Source of the DNA: Variovorax sp. HW608
GTDB lineage: Bacteria; Pseudomonadota; Gammaproteobacteria; Burkholderiales; Burkholderiaceae_C
Length of the DNA: 64,000 bases
Direction of reading: 5' to 3'
Assembly: GCF_900090195.1 (NCBI RefSeq)
Contig: NZ_LT607803.1
Location: forward strand, 5,358,229 to 5,422,228
A program made the position numbers and the translations under genes. The notes below the pieces were generated by a model. It did not search any database, was not told the origin of the DNA, and worked only from the letters and a program-made list of their open reading frames with translations. This document shows positions 27,034 through 35,559 of the stretch, piece by piece; within the stretch, counting starts at the first letter, position 1; each line of letters starts with the position of its first letter.

Positions 27034-28002
27034 TCAGTCCGCCTTGATTTCGAACTTCTTGACGATGGCGGCGTTGCGCTGGGACAGCAGCCTGTTTTCA
27101 GCCAGCAGCGCCGCCGAATCGACACTCAGGTCGGGCTCCAGGCCCACGTCGATCAGCTTCTGCTGAACGCGCGGGGCACTCGCAGCCTTCTTGATGCTGG
27201 CCCGAAGCTTCGCCAGGACCTCGGGCGGCAGCTTGCTGGAGCCGTAGAAGCACACCTGTCCCTGGAACTGGATCTCCGGATAGCCCAGTTCGGTCATGGT
27301 CGGCACGTCGGGGAGGTACCTGGACCGGTTCTTCCCCGCAACGGCATAGGGGCGCAGCATGCCGCTCCTGATCAACGGCAGCGAAGTCACCATGCCATCG
27401 AACATGATGTCGACCTGGCCGCCGATCACCTCTTGCAGCGCGGGCGGGGACCCGAGGTAGGCCACGTGCTGCATGCCCAGGCCGGCTTTGCTGCTGAAGA
27501 TGAGTCCCGAGTACTGCGACACCGTGCCGGTGCCGTAGCTGGCGAAGGAGGACTTGTCCTTGCGCGTCTTCAGGTGTTCGACAAGGCCCTGGAAATCCTT
27601 GGCCGGGTAGTTCGCGGCCGTGACGAGCACGTAGCTCGTGAAGGCCACCCTGGCGATGGAAACGATGTCCTTGAGCGGGTCGTAGGGCACCTTCATCACC
27701 TGCGGCGCTTCCACCAGCATGTTGTTCGGGCCCAGTGCGATCGTGTTGCCGTCGGGGTCGGCCTTCAGCATGGCGCCCAGGCCGATCGACCCGGTGGCGC
27801 CGGCACGGTTTTCGACCACGACGGGCCGGCCGATGTCCTCGGACATCTGCTGGCCGATCACGCGAGCGGCAATGTCCACCGTGCCGCCCGCCGGTGCCGG
27901 AACGATGATCTTCAGAGGCTTGTCGCCGAACGCCCAGACGCTGAGCGACAGCGACCATCCGATCAATGCCAGGGCAGGGCGCCCGAATCGCTGCAGATTC
28001 AT
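27034..28002 (-). CDS. Bug-family substrate-binding protein, second copy
   Basis: 322-residue exported receptor. Signal peptide: RPALALIGWSLSLSVWAFGD, followed by the Bug core LKIIVPAPAGGTVDIAARVI, VVVENRAGATGSIGLGAML and VIGGQVDIMFDGMVTSLP. The ATG at 28002 was preferred over the TTG at 28014 because GGAGACAAGG directly precedes it. It leads the minus-strand unit with the second BKACE. It is only a moderate match to the 23745 receptor, so the two probably bind different ligands. Confidence 0.9.
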   Translation of the reverse strand: MNLQRFGRPALALIGWSLSLSVWAFGDKPLKIIVPAPAGGTVDIAARVIGQQMSEDIGRPVVVENRAGATGSIGLGAMLKADPDGNTIALGPNNMLVEAPQVMKVPYDPLKDIVSIARVAFTSYVLVTAANYPAKDFQGLVEHLKTRKDKSSFASYGTGTVSQYSGLIFSSKAGLGMQHVAYLGSPPALQEVIGGQVDIMFDGMVTSLPLIRSGMLRPYAVAGKNRSRYLPDVPTMTELGYPEIQFQGQVCFYGSSKLPPEVLAKLRASIKKAASAPRVQQKLIDVGLEPDLSVDSAALLAENRLLSQRNAAIVKKFEIKAD

Positions 28003-28131
28003 CCTTGTCTCCAATCCGTTTCGATGTCCGGCTCGATGCGCCGGTGCAGGCAGTGTCTGGCGCCATGGGCGCTTTCACTTGCCTTTTGGGGACACGAACT
28101 TGCTGGATTGGGACAATCGCGGTTGGCCTCC

Positions 28132-29085
28132 TCAGCCTGCCAGTGAAATCGTCGCGGCCGCGGTGTACCCGTCGGCGACGCTGCCCGCCATCGTCGGCGT
28201 CTGGGCGGCGATCTGCGCCGCCGTGTTGTCGCTGAAGACGTTGTCGGTCGAGAGGCTGATCGCGGCGAAGTTCGAGACGCTGCGGGTGTAGTTCGAGACG
28301 TACGGATAGATCGCCGAACAGACGGCGCTCGGCATCGCGAGCTGGGTGGTCAGCACCGCATTTTTTCCGGAGGTCGCAGCCGCCTGGGAGCTGAACACCT
28401 CCAGGTGCATGTGCGGCCAGCGGCCCGAGTAGCAGCCCGGGAAGATGGTCACGAAGGTCACCTGTCCGGCGCTGTTGCTGACCTGCACGCCGCGCAGGTA
28501 GCTTTCGGCCGGCGCCGAATAGAGCGAGTAGTTGCCGACGGCGTCGCAATGCCAGAGGTAGACGGCATAGCCGGCCAATGCCGCGCAGTTGGCGCCGGTG
28601 TTGGCGAGCGTCAGGGTCAGCGTGACCTGCACGCCCTGCGCCACCGTCGTCGAGCTGATGAAGCTCGAACGGATGTCGCTGCGCACGATGCCGCTGGCGG
28701 TCAGGATGTCGGAGGTCGAGCCGGACGAGGTGTTGGTGCCGTCGGCCGGGTAGGGCCCCGCGGTTTCCTGCGGGTCGGCGACGCACGACGACGACGAGGT
28801 GCTGCTGGTGCTCGTGCTGCTGCTCGACGCCGTCGTGGCGGCGGCCGTTGTGCCCGTGCTCGTTCCCGTGCTCGTCGCGGCAGTGGTCGCCGCCGTGGTC
28901 GCCGAGCCCGACGAACTGCCGCCCCCGCCGCAGCCGCCGATGAGGAGCGCACCGGCGGAGGAGCCCAGCCAGGCCAGCGCGCGGCGGCGTTGCAGCATCT
29001 GCGCCTCGATCCGCGCGATGTCTTCGGCCAGGCTGTGGCCGTGGGTCGGGTCGCTGGGGAGGGTGTCTTTGATCACTTGCTTCAT
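28132..29085 (-). CDS. Exported intradiol ring-cleavage dioxygenase-like lipoprotein
   Basis: 317-residue protein of the catechol/protocatechuate 3,4-dioxygenase fold. Probable non-heme Fe(III) ligands are retained: Tyr in LWHCDAVGNYSLYS, Tyr in IFPGCYSGRW and the two His of WPHMHLEVF. It differs from the cytoplasmic enzymes by a leader with RRRALAWLGSSAGALLIGGC (twin Arg/Lys-like start plus lipobox Cys near residue 52) and a Ser/Thr/Ala-rich linker of about 45 residues (residues ~55-100), as in surface-exposed intradiol-like lipoproteins. Substrate unknown. It precedes the genes of the Bug/BKACE unit on the same strand by ~130 bp. Confidence 0.8.
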   Translation of the reverse strand: MKQVIKDTLPSDPTHGHSLAEDIARIEAQMLQRRRALAWLGSSAGALLIGGCGGGGSSSGSATTAATTAATSTGTSTGTTAAATTASSSSTSTSSTSSSSCVADPQETAGPYPADGTNTSSGSTSDILTASGIVRSDIRSSFISSTTVAQGVQVTLTLTLANTGANCAALAGYAVYLWHCDAVGNYSLYSAPAESYLRGVQVSNSAGQVTFVTIFPGCYSGRWPHMHLEVFSSQAAATSGKNAVLTTQLAMPSAVCSAIYPYVSNYTRSVSNFAAISLSTDNVFSDNTAAQIAAQTPTMAGSVADGYTAAATISLAG

Positions 29086-29174
29086 CCGGATCCAGTGGTG
29101 GGACCCCGAGGATCGACACGCCTTGTTTCCCGTGTGTTTCGCAACCTTGCGCGATTCTTTCAGTGGCCGGGGCG

Positions 29175-31430
29175 TCAATGCACGCCCGCGAAGCTCATCG
29201 CCAGCGGCACCCGAAGCTGCGCGACCAGCCCGCGCGCGCCGGACTTGAGCTGCACGTCGCCGCCGTGGGCACGCGCGATCGAGCGGCACACCGCCAGGCC
29301 GAGACCGCTGCCGCGCTTGCCGGAGGCGCGCGCGAGCGGGGCGCGATAGAAGGGCTCGAACACGCGCTCGAGTTCGCCCTCGGGCAGCCCCGGGCCGCTG
29401 TCGCTGACCTCGGCGACCGCATCCTCGCCGTCGATGAACAGCCGCACCCGGGCTTCGCTGCCGTACTTGACGGCGTTGTCGATCAGGTTGTCCAGCACGC
29501 GCCGCATGCCGATGGCGTCGACATCCACCGGCGCTTCCTCGCTGTGGCCGAGGCGCACGTTCTTGCCGACGAACTCCGCGTTCTCGACCACGTCCTCGAC
29601 GACGCTCGCGAGGTCCAGGTGTTCGCGCGGCCCGGGCTCCGACGCATCGCGGATGAAGGCCAGCACCGAGCTGATCATCTGCTCCATTTCCTCGACGTCC
29701 TCGAGCATCCCGGCGCGCACCTCGTCCGGCACATCCTCGATGCGGAAGCGCAGGCGGGTCAGCGGCGTGCGCATGTCGTGGCTGATCGCGCCGATCATGG
29801 CGGTGCGGTCCGCCACGAAGCTGCGAAGCTGGCTCTGCATCCGGTTGAAGGCCTGCGCGGCGCGGCCCACTTCCGCGGGGCCGGAAAGCGCCAGCACCGG
29901 CGCCTGCGGGTCGCGGCCGAGCTGCTCGGCCGCGCGCGCGAAGCCGGCAATGGGCCGCACCAGCCGGCGCGAGAACCACCAGCCCGCCGGCGTCACGATC
30001 AGCGCGGCGACCAGGAACCACAGCAGCACGCGGCGCTGCCAGGCGTTCGGGAAGGGCTCGGGCACCGGCTGGACGGTGGCCCAGCCGCCTTCGGGCAGAC
30101 GCACCGCGGCGACGAAATCGCCGATGACGAAGGGGGCGGGCGCGAGCCCGAACAGGCCACGCGCGGGTGCCGTGACCGGCTGGGGCTTTTCAGCTTCAGC
30201 CGGCTGCGGCCGCACGAGTGCCGGGGCTGCAGGCGCCTTGCCGGCGGGAGGCGGCACGGTCTGGACCTGCGGTGCGCGCGCGTTGTCGGTGCTCGTCGCG
30301 GGCTGGGGCGGCAGCGCATCGGCTGCGGCACGGGTGGTCGTCCTGGCGGGGGCTTCGCGATGGGCTGGTGCAACGGGGCGCGATGGTGGCTGCGCCGGGT
30401 CCGCGATGACGCTGCCGCCCGTCGAGGGAGGCGATACCGCGCCGCCACTTGGCACTGGCATGCGGGCGGCGCCTGAAGGTGCGGGACCGATGCCGGGCGT
30501 CAGCCCGGTCGGCGGGGCAGGGCGGGCGGCGTCTGGGGACGGTCCTGCCGTCATGCCGGCGGGAGGCGATGCCGGTGCCGCCGTCGTGGAAGGCGAACTG
30601 GCCGCTGCCGCAGGCTTGGCGGCCGTGCCGTCGGGAACGGCAGACGGCTTGGCGGCGCCGGGCGCGCCAGGGGCACCGGCGGCGCTCCCCGCATCCGGCG
30701 GCGCCGGCACGCCACCGTGTCCGGGCGGCGAATCGGGCGCGGGGACAGGTCCCGCACCCGGCGCTCCCTGCCGCTGTGGGCTCACGTCCGGCTGTCGTTG
30801 AGGCAGCGGCCCCATGCCGCCTCCACCTTGCGGAAAGCCGCCCGGCATGCCGAGACCCCCGGGGGCGCCGAATCCGCCCGGTGGACCGAATCCACCGGGG
30901 CCGAAGCCGCCGGGCGCCATGCCGCCACCCGGCCCGCCCGGGCCCCCTTGCGCGACCGTGAAATCGACCCGCATGAAGCCGTCGGGCCACACCCGCACCG
31001 GCAGTGCGGCGCGCGTCACCACCGGCGCGGCGGGATCGCCGCCCATGGCGCGCGGCGGCGGGCCGGCCACGCCCGCGAAGGGCAGCGGCGTGTAGAAGTA
31101 GAGGCGCACGTCGGCGTCGTCGCGCCCGAGCAGTTGCGCGAGGTCGTGGCGCGAGCGCTCCGAGGTCAGCCAGCCGGGCCCGCTGGGCTCGGGCGATCCG
31201 GACCGCACGGCGCGCAGGAGCATGCGGTCGCGCTCGGCGGCGCCGGCGTCGCCCTTCAGCATCCTGGCGATGTCGTCGAGCTGGTACTGGGGCGGCGGTT
31301 GCGGGGGCAGCAGCATCGTCAATGCGAGGGTGACGAGTTGGGCAACGCCGAGGCCTGCCAGCAGCAATGCCGCGATCTGCAGGGCAAGCGGCGGGCCGGT
31401 CCAGCGGCGCGCGGTACGGGAAGAATTCAT
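29175..31430 (-). CDS. Sensor histidine kinase with long Pro/Gly/Ala-rich sensor insert
   Basis: 751-residue inner-membrane kinase. TM1 near residues 17-38 (LALQIAALLLAGLGVAQLV), TM2 near 467-487 (VLLWFLVAALIVTPAGWWF), HAMP to ~540, H-box AISHDMRTPLTRLRF, then N-box VLDNLIDNAVKYG, DSGPGLPEG and GSGLGLAVCRSIARAHGG. The extracytoplasmic part between the helices is about 430 residues, of which ~165-420 is low-complexity Pro/Gly/Ala/Ser (GGFGPGGFGPPGGFGAPGG). The flanking sensor segments (DVRLYFYTPLPF; VIGDFVAAVRLPEGGWATVQ) are ordinary, so the insert splits one sensor domain. Divergent from an OmpR-type regulator, its likely partner. Confidence 0.88.
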   Translation of the reverse strand: MNSSRTARRWTGPPLALQIAALLLAGLGVAQLVTLALTMLLPPQPPPQYQLDDIARMLKGDAGAAERDRMLLRAVRSGSPEPSGPGWLTSERSRHDLAQLLGRDDADVRLYFYTPLPFAGVAGPPPRAMGGDPAAPVVTRAALPVRVWPDGFMRVDFTVAQGGPGGPGGGMAPGGFGPGGFGPPGGFGAPGGLGMPGGFPQGGGGMGPLPQRQPDVSPQRQGAPGAGPVPAPDSPPGHGGVPAPPDAGSAAGAPGAPGAAKPSAVPDGTAAKPAAAASSPSTTAAPASPPAGMTAGPSPDAARPAPPTGLTPGIGPAPSGAARMPVPSGGAVSPPSTGGSVIADPAQPPSRPVAPAHREAPARTTTRAAADALPPQPATSTDNARAPQVQTVPPPAGKAPAAPALVRPQPAEAEKPQPVTAPARGLFGLAPAPFVIGDFVAAVRLPEGGWATVQPVPEPFPNAWQRRVLLWFLVAALIVTPAGWWFSRRLVRPIAGFARAAEQLGRDPQAPVLALSGPAEVGRAAQAFNRMQSQLRSFVADRTAMIGAISHDMRTPLTRLRFRIEDVPDEVRAGMLEDVEEMEQMISSVLAFIRDASEPGPREHLDLASVVEDVVENAEFVGKNVRLGHSEEAPVDVDAIGMRRVLDNLIDNAVKYGSEARVRLFIDGEDAVAEVSDSGPGLPEGELERVFEPFYRAPLARASGKRGSGLGLAVCRSIARAHGGDVQLKSGARGLVAQLRVPLAMSFAGVH

Positions 31431-31628
31431 GTGCGGATGCTGGCATGAAGCCCCGTTCGCTGTCACCGCTGTCGCGGCAGCGCGGTCCGGAATCGCGTGG
31501 GGCGGCCCTCGGCCAGGCAATGCCGCGATAATTCCCGGCGCGTTTTGCGCCTGCATTTCATCGTGTTGCGCGTTGTTGCAGCGTGGCGCGCCCCTTGCAC
31601 CGACTCATTTCCGGCCTTCAGTGATTCA

Positions 31629-32381
31629 GTGAACCTGTCCACCCGCCTCCTCATCGTCGATGACGACGTCGGCATCCGCGGCCTGGTGTCGTCGTTTCTC
31701 GAGAAACACGGCTTCCAGGTCGACACGGCCGCCAACGTGGCGCAGATGAACGCGATGCTGGCCGCGCAGCCCTATGCGCTGATCGTGCTCGACGTGATGA
31801 TGCCGGGCGAGGATGGCCTGAGCGCCCTGCGCAACCTGCAAAAGAGCGGCGGCCCGCCGGTCATCATGCTGTCGGCCGTGGGCAGCGACGTCGACCGCAT
31901 CGTCGGCCTCGAGATCGGTGCCGAGGACTACCTGGCCAAGCCCTGCAATCCGAGGGAACTGCTGGCGCGCATCCGCACCGTGCTGCGCCGTGTCGCGGCG
32001 CCGGCCGTGGCCCCCGCCGTCGCCGCCGCGCCGGTGCAAGGCGATGCCCCGGAAGCCGTCTGCTTCGACGGCTGGCGCCTGGACCTGGCCGCGCGCGTGC
32101 TTCTCGACCCGGCCGGCTCCGTCGTGGCGCTGTCGGATGGTGAATTCAGGCTGTTGCGCACCTTTGTCCAGAGCCCGAGGCGCGTGTTGTCGCGCGATCA
32201 CCTGCTCGACCAGGCGCTGGGCGCCGGCAGCGAGTCGTACGACCGTGCCATCGACGTGCAGATCAGCCGGTTGCGCCGCAAGCTGAGCTTCGGCGAAGAG
32301 CGCGCCAACCTGATTCGCACGGTGCGCAACGAAGGCTACATGTTCACCCCCGCCGTCACGCGGCAGGCGCCTTCGCCCTGA
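31629..32381 (+). CDS. OmpR-family response regulator
   Basis: 250-residue two-component regulator (GTG start 31629). Receiver domain: acidic pocket LLIVDDDVGIRGL, phospho-acceptor Asp in LIVLDVMMPGEDGL, Lys in EDYLAKPCNPREL. A linker of ~25 Ala/Pro residues leads to the winged-helix DNA-binding domain (LSDGEFRLLRTFVQSPRRVL, YDRAIDVQISRLRRKL, IRTVRNEGYMF). It is divergent from the histidine kinase at 29175-31430 with a 198-bp gap; kinase and regulator are usually in one operon, so this layout implies separately controlled levels. It is followed by a degenerate kinase-like gene. Confidence 0.9.
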   Translation: MNLSTRLLIVDDDVGIRGLVSSFLEKHGFQVDTAANVAQMNAMLAAQPYALIVLDVMMPGEDGLSALRNLQKSGGPPVIMLSAVGSDVDRIVGLEIGAEDYLAKPCNPRELLARIRTVLRRVAAPAVAPAVAAAPVQGDAPEAVCFDGWRLDLAARVLLDPAGSVVALSDGEFRLLRTFVQSPRRVLSRDHLLDQALGAGSESYDRAIDVQISRLRRKLSFGEERANLIRTVRNEGYMFTPAVTRQAPSP

Positions 32382-32471
32382 GGCGCCCGCAACGCGCGCG
32401 CAAACAAGCGAAATCCCCCGGCAACAAGCGCCGGTGAAGCTCGCGGCTCCATCTTCATTGGAGCATTCGAG

Positions 32472-32549
32472 GTGAATCAATTCCGGGAATTCATGAAGCC
32501 GGCCGACCGCTGCCGGTGCCTGCCGCTTGTGGGCGAGGTGGTGGCATGA
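32472..32549 (+). CDS. Putative 25-residue leader peptide
   Basis: GTG-started frame ending CRCLPLVGEVVA, whose TGA overlaps the ATG of the next gene (ATGA). Only the overlap and a weak GAGG-like site support it. Confidence 0.2.
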   Translation: MNQFREFMKPADRCRCLPLVGEVVA

Positions 32550-33172
32550 ACGGCAGCGCCATCGCCATCGCCGGGGCCGTTCTCTTCATCCTCGTGAAGC
32601 TGTGGCAATCGATGCGGGACAACATCCGGGCGTCTTCGGCGCAGGTCGAGCTTTGCGCCGACCCGGCAGAGCTGCGCAACGATCAGGATTCGCCACCGCC
32701 GTGGCGCCGTGAGCGGGTCCGCGAGACCATCGACCTGCGCCAGTTCCTCTGCGCGCTGCAGTCGACCTACGAGCCGACACTCGCGCGTCACGGCCTCGGG
32801 CTGGAGCTCGAGGTGCCATCGATGCCCTTGACGGTGGCGGTGCACGAAGCCGATCTGCGGCGGGTCTTCGCGCACATCATCCGGGAGGTGTGCGCGGCGC
32901 CGGCCCCGGGTGCGACGCTGCGCATCCTGGCGCGGTCGGACGGCGCGCAGGCGGTGATCAATTGCCTCGACGCGGGCGGGGCGGAGCCCGTGGTGCCCCG
33001 CATCCTGGCGGCCCATGGCGACGCGACGCCATCGGCCATCGCGACCTGCCGCGCGATCGTCGAGGAGCTCGGCGGACGAATGTACGCGGCGCCGTCGCCG
33101 CTCGGCCAGCAATCGCTGACCTTGCGCTTTCCGCTGCTGCGGATCAACAACCCCGCGGGGAGCCAGCCTTGA
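32546..33172 (+). CDS. Membrane-anchored, degenerate histidine-kinase-like ATPase protein
   Basis: 208-residue protein with one N-terminal helix (GSAIAIAGAVLFILVKLW) and a cytoplasmic domain resembling the GHKL ATP-binding half of sensor kinases (LGLELEVPSMPLTVAVHEAD, LRRVFAHIIREVC, then AIATCRAIVEELGGRMYAAP and LTLRFPLL at the end, as in HATPase_c). There is no H-box; the N-box reads FAHIIREVC without its Asn, and the DxGxG loop is only DAGGAEPV. It is therefore probably not a kinase. 164 bp downstream of the response regulator and coupled to the next two genes; a modulator of that regulator is a reasonable inference. Confidence 0.6.
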   Translation: MNGSAIAIAGAVLFILVKLWQSMRDNIRASSAQVELCADPAELRNDQDSPPPWRRERVRETIDLRQFLCALQSTYEPTLARHGLGLELEVPSMPLTVAVHEADLRRVFAHIIREVCAAPAPGATLRILARSDGAQAVINCLDAGGAEPVVPRILAAHGDATPSAIATCRAIVEELGGRMYAAPSPLGQQSLTLRFPLLRINNPAGSQP

Positions 33173-33387
33173 GGGCGGGCGTCTGCGTGATCCTCATCGC
33201 CGGCTTGGCCGTGTTGTGGGGGTGCAGCGGCGCGGATGGATGCACCGATCGGAATCTCGCGTGCGGCACGGGTCCGTCCACGCTCGCGCTCGTGACTGCC
33301 CGCGGGACCGCAGGCCTTGCCGCTGGGTCCAGAATGGATGGGCCTGGCGTCCCCGCGCCATGGCGCAAACCGTCGGAGAAGGAATGA
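33169..33387 (+). CDS. Putative small lipoprotein bridging two genes (TTG start)
   Basis: 72-residue frame. The TTG start overlaps the upstream stop and has GGGGAG six bases ahead; its own stop overlaps the ATG of the JmjC gene. The N terminus RAGVCVILIAGLAVLWGC is a short signal with a possible lipobox Cys at residue 19 (Trp at -2 is unusual). The mature part is Gly/Ala-rich with two further Cys (DGCTDRNLACG). No family recognised. The double overlap is the best evidence that it is real. Confidence 0.5.
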   Translation: MRAGVCVILIAGLAVLWGCSGADGCTDRNLACGTGPSTLALVTARGTAGLAAGSRMDGPGVPAPWRKPSEKE

Positions 33388-34670
33388 ACCCGAACGCCAT
33401 CGAACGAAACCAGAGCGCTCAACTGGGTGCCTCGATCTACCTCCTGCATGCGCTGCTGGAACAAGCGGAGCGCCAGCAGGGCGGCTTCGTCCGCGCAACG
33501 ATCGAGCGCGTTCTCAAGGACCACGCAGGCATCCCCGGGGATGCTCCGGACAAGCCCTTCGTCGATGCCGTCTTCTCGGAGATCCTGGACATGCTCCGGC
33601 GCGCGGACCCGGCCGGTGCGCTGCCGGAGATGCCGCCCGCCCCGCGGCCTCGGGCCGCAGTGGCTGCCGGGCTCTCCCGCGACTGGCGCCAATGGATTGC
33701 CGAGAGCCGGCTCAGGGAGTGCACGCCCGAATCCATGCTGGAGACCATGAAGACGGCCGGCCTCGATGCGGCCGAGGCCGAGGCCGCGATCGCGGCGATG
33801 GAGAACGAGCCGGCGTTCCTTGCGGCGCGTCGCATGCAGCAAGTCCAGCGCAAGCTCGAATCCGTCACCGCCAACCTGCAGAAGCTGTGGGCGTCCGCAC
33901 CGCGCTACGACGTCGTCGAGAAGCGCAGCTCGCCGTCACGCGAGGAATTCATCGAACGCTACGTCCGCGGATGCCGTCCCGTCGTGCTGACGGATGTCGC
34001 GCGCGACTGGCCGGCGATGCAGCGCTGGTCGCCCGAGGACCTCAAGCAGCGCTTCGGGCGCTTCGACGTGGAGATCCAGGACGGCCGCGACGCCGACCCG
34101 AACTACGAGGAGAACAAGCTGGCGCATCGCCGCGTCGTGCCGCTCGGCCCCTTCGTGGATCGCGTGCTCGCGGGCGGACCGACCAACGACTACTACCTCA
34201 CCGCCAACAACGAGGTCCTGCGCGGCGAGGCCTTCTCGCCGCTTTTGGCCGACATCGGAAGCCTGCCGCCGGCCTGCGACCGGTCACAGCTGGCCGATCG
34301 GTCGTCCTTCTGGTTCGGGCCCGCGGGCACCAAGACGCCCCTGCACCACGACACGATCATGCTGTTCCACACGCAGGTGGTCGGACGCAAGCGCTGGCGC
34401 CTCGTCTCGCCGCTGGAGACGCCGAAGCTCTACAACTTCAACGGCGTCTTCAGCCCGGTCGACATCGACGACCCGGACCTGGGCCGCTATCCGCTCTTCA
34501 AGGAAGTCACGATCCTCGATGTGGTCGTCGAACCCGGGGAGACGATGTTCCTTCCGCTCGCCTGGTGGCATCAGGTGGTGTCGCTCGACCTGAGCATGTC
34601 GCTGTCCTATTCGAACCTGGACGTGCCCAACGACTTTTCCTATCGGAACCCTGACATCCGCAACTGGTAG
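33384..34670 (+). CDS. JmjC/cupin-8 Fe(II)/2-oxoglutarate oxygenase with helical N-terminal region
   Basis: 428-residue protein. The first ~175 residues are helical and unassigned (YLLHALLEQAERQQGGFVRA; MLETMKTAGLDAAEAEAAIA). The C-terminal ~240 residues are a cupin-8 domain like FIH-type protein hydroxylases: SREEFIERYVRGCRPVVLTD, the iron-site His-x-Asp in TPLHHDTIMLFHTQ, Lys in GRKRWRLVSP (2-oxoglutarate), and distal His in PLAWWHQVVSLDLS. Such enzymes hydroxylate protein or peptide side chains. Start at 33384 overlaps the stop of the preceding lipoprotein frame. Last gene of the run behind the response regulator; target unknown. Confidence 0.8.
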   Translation: MNPNAIERNQSAQLGASIYLLHALLEQAERQQGGFVRATIERVLKDHAGIPGDAPDKPFVDAVFSEILDMLRRADPAGALPEMPPAPRPRAAVAAGLSRDWRQWIAESRLRECTPESMLETMKTAGLDAAEAEAAIAAMENEPAFLAARRMQQVQRKLESVTANLQKLWASAPRYDVVEKRSSPSREEFIERYVRGCRPVVLTDVARDWPAMQRWSPEDLKQRFGRFDVEIQDGRDADPNYEENKLAHRRVVPLGPFVDRVLAGGPTNDYYLTANNEVLRGEAFSPLLADIGSLPPACDRSQLADRSSFWFGPAGTKTPLHHDTIMLFHTQVVGRKRWRLVSPLETPKLYNFNGVFSPVDIDDPDLGRYPLFKEVTILDVVVEPGETMFLPLAWWHQVVSLDLSMSLSYSNLDVPNDFSYRNPDIRNW

Positions 34671-34694
34671 GTTCGGCGGGTGTGACGGCCGCCT

Positions 34695-35357
34695 TCACTC
34701 GCCCAGGGCCAGGTCCGTCGGCTCCGGCGCGCAGTTTCCGAACTCGCATCGCACCGCGGTGCGCTGGCCATCCGCGCACACGACGCTGTGCCGCTCGAAA
34801 CCGGGGCCTTTGCTTTCGAGCAGCGCCCGCGCCGGCCCGTGACAGATGTTCGCCTTGGCATAGCTCTCGGCCACGTAGGTGTCCCGCCCGGTGCGGAAAG
34901 CCTTCGCACCGGCTGCCGCCGGCGGCTGCGGCACATAGGCGACCGTCACGTGGGGATCGAGATTGCGGTAGCCCTTGCGGGCCATGCAGTTGACCAGCGT
35001 CCTCTGCTGAAGCGGGGCATCGGCCACGCGGGGCCTGGTCTCGTCATTCAGCCCTGACGCGATGCCGGAAAACACGGCCATCCCGACGAAGCCGAAGGGC
35101 ACGACGATGCCCACGCCGAGTGCGACCGCGTCCGCCACCTCGTTGCCGCCCTGGCCCTTGACCGGCAGCACGCGCACGTTCGAAGCCACGGTGCGGCAGG
35201 CGGCGACATCGGCCGTGAGCGTATCGGGGTCCACGCCCTGCATGTCGACCATGGGCAGGTACGACGCGCCGGAGCCCGTGCCCGGCGTCGTGGACGGTTG
35301 GGTGGCGCAACCGCCAATCAGCGCGGTCGCACAGACGAACGCGAGGCCTCTGCCCAT
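34695..35357 (-). CDS. Hypothetical lipoprotein with hydrophobic segment
   Basis: 220-residue protein with a textbook lipobox (FVCATALIGGCATQ, Cys at 17) after CAGGAGGGCACCC. A glycine-rich hydrophobic stretch (ADAVALGVGIVVPFGFVGMA) lies near residues 75-95; the rest carries several Cys (VAACRTVAS, VNCMARKGY, NICHGPARA, VVCADGQRTAVRCEFGNC) suggesting disulfides in the periplasm. Resembles the many outer-membrane or glycine-zipper-type lipoproteins but no family is claimed. Converges with the JmjC gene, 24-bp gap. Confidence 0.7.
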   Translation of the reverse strand: MGRGLAFVCATALIGGCATQPSTTPGTGSGASYLPMVDMQGVDPDTLTADVAACRTVASNVRVLPVKGQGGNEVADAVALGVGIVVPFGFVGMAVFSGIASGLNDETRPRVADAPLQQRTLVNCMARKGYRNLDPHVTVAYVPQPPAAAGAKAFRTGRDTYVAESYAKANICHGPARALLESKGPGFERHSVVCADGQRTAVRCEFGNCAPEPTDLALGE

Positions 35358-35494
35358 GGGTGCCCTCCTGCTTGGGGATTGCAGCGGGGCGGGATTTGAG
35401 CACACGTTCCGTGACTTGGGAACAGGTTGGCGGTGCGCGTGCGGGTTTCTTGGTCTTTGGTGCTGCTCGAACTTGGGTTGCATGCCGTCGACCA

Positions 35495-35515
35495 TTGTCA
35501 TAACATGTCTGACAA
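35495..35515. promoter_or_regulatory. Inverted repeat upstream of the toxin-antitoxin pair
   Basis: Arms TTGTCA and TGACAA flank nine bases that include ACATGT, 45 bp before the antitoxin start. This is the expected location for the autoregulatory Phd/VapC operator; TTGTCA could also serve as a -35 box. Confidence 0.45.
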
Positions 35516-35559
35516 AGCCGCGGATCGCCCGGCTTTTGATTCGATCCAGGGAGAAAACC

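Noticed and set aside
28750..28920. Simple repeat in the intradiol dioxygenase gene as a possible regulatory tract
   Set aside because: It encodes the Ser/Thr/Ala linker in frame; no sign of a separate element.
32417..32436. Hairpin CCGGC...GCCGG after the response regulator as a terminator
   Set aside because: Short stem, long loop and no T-tract; the downstream genes probably remain connected.
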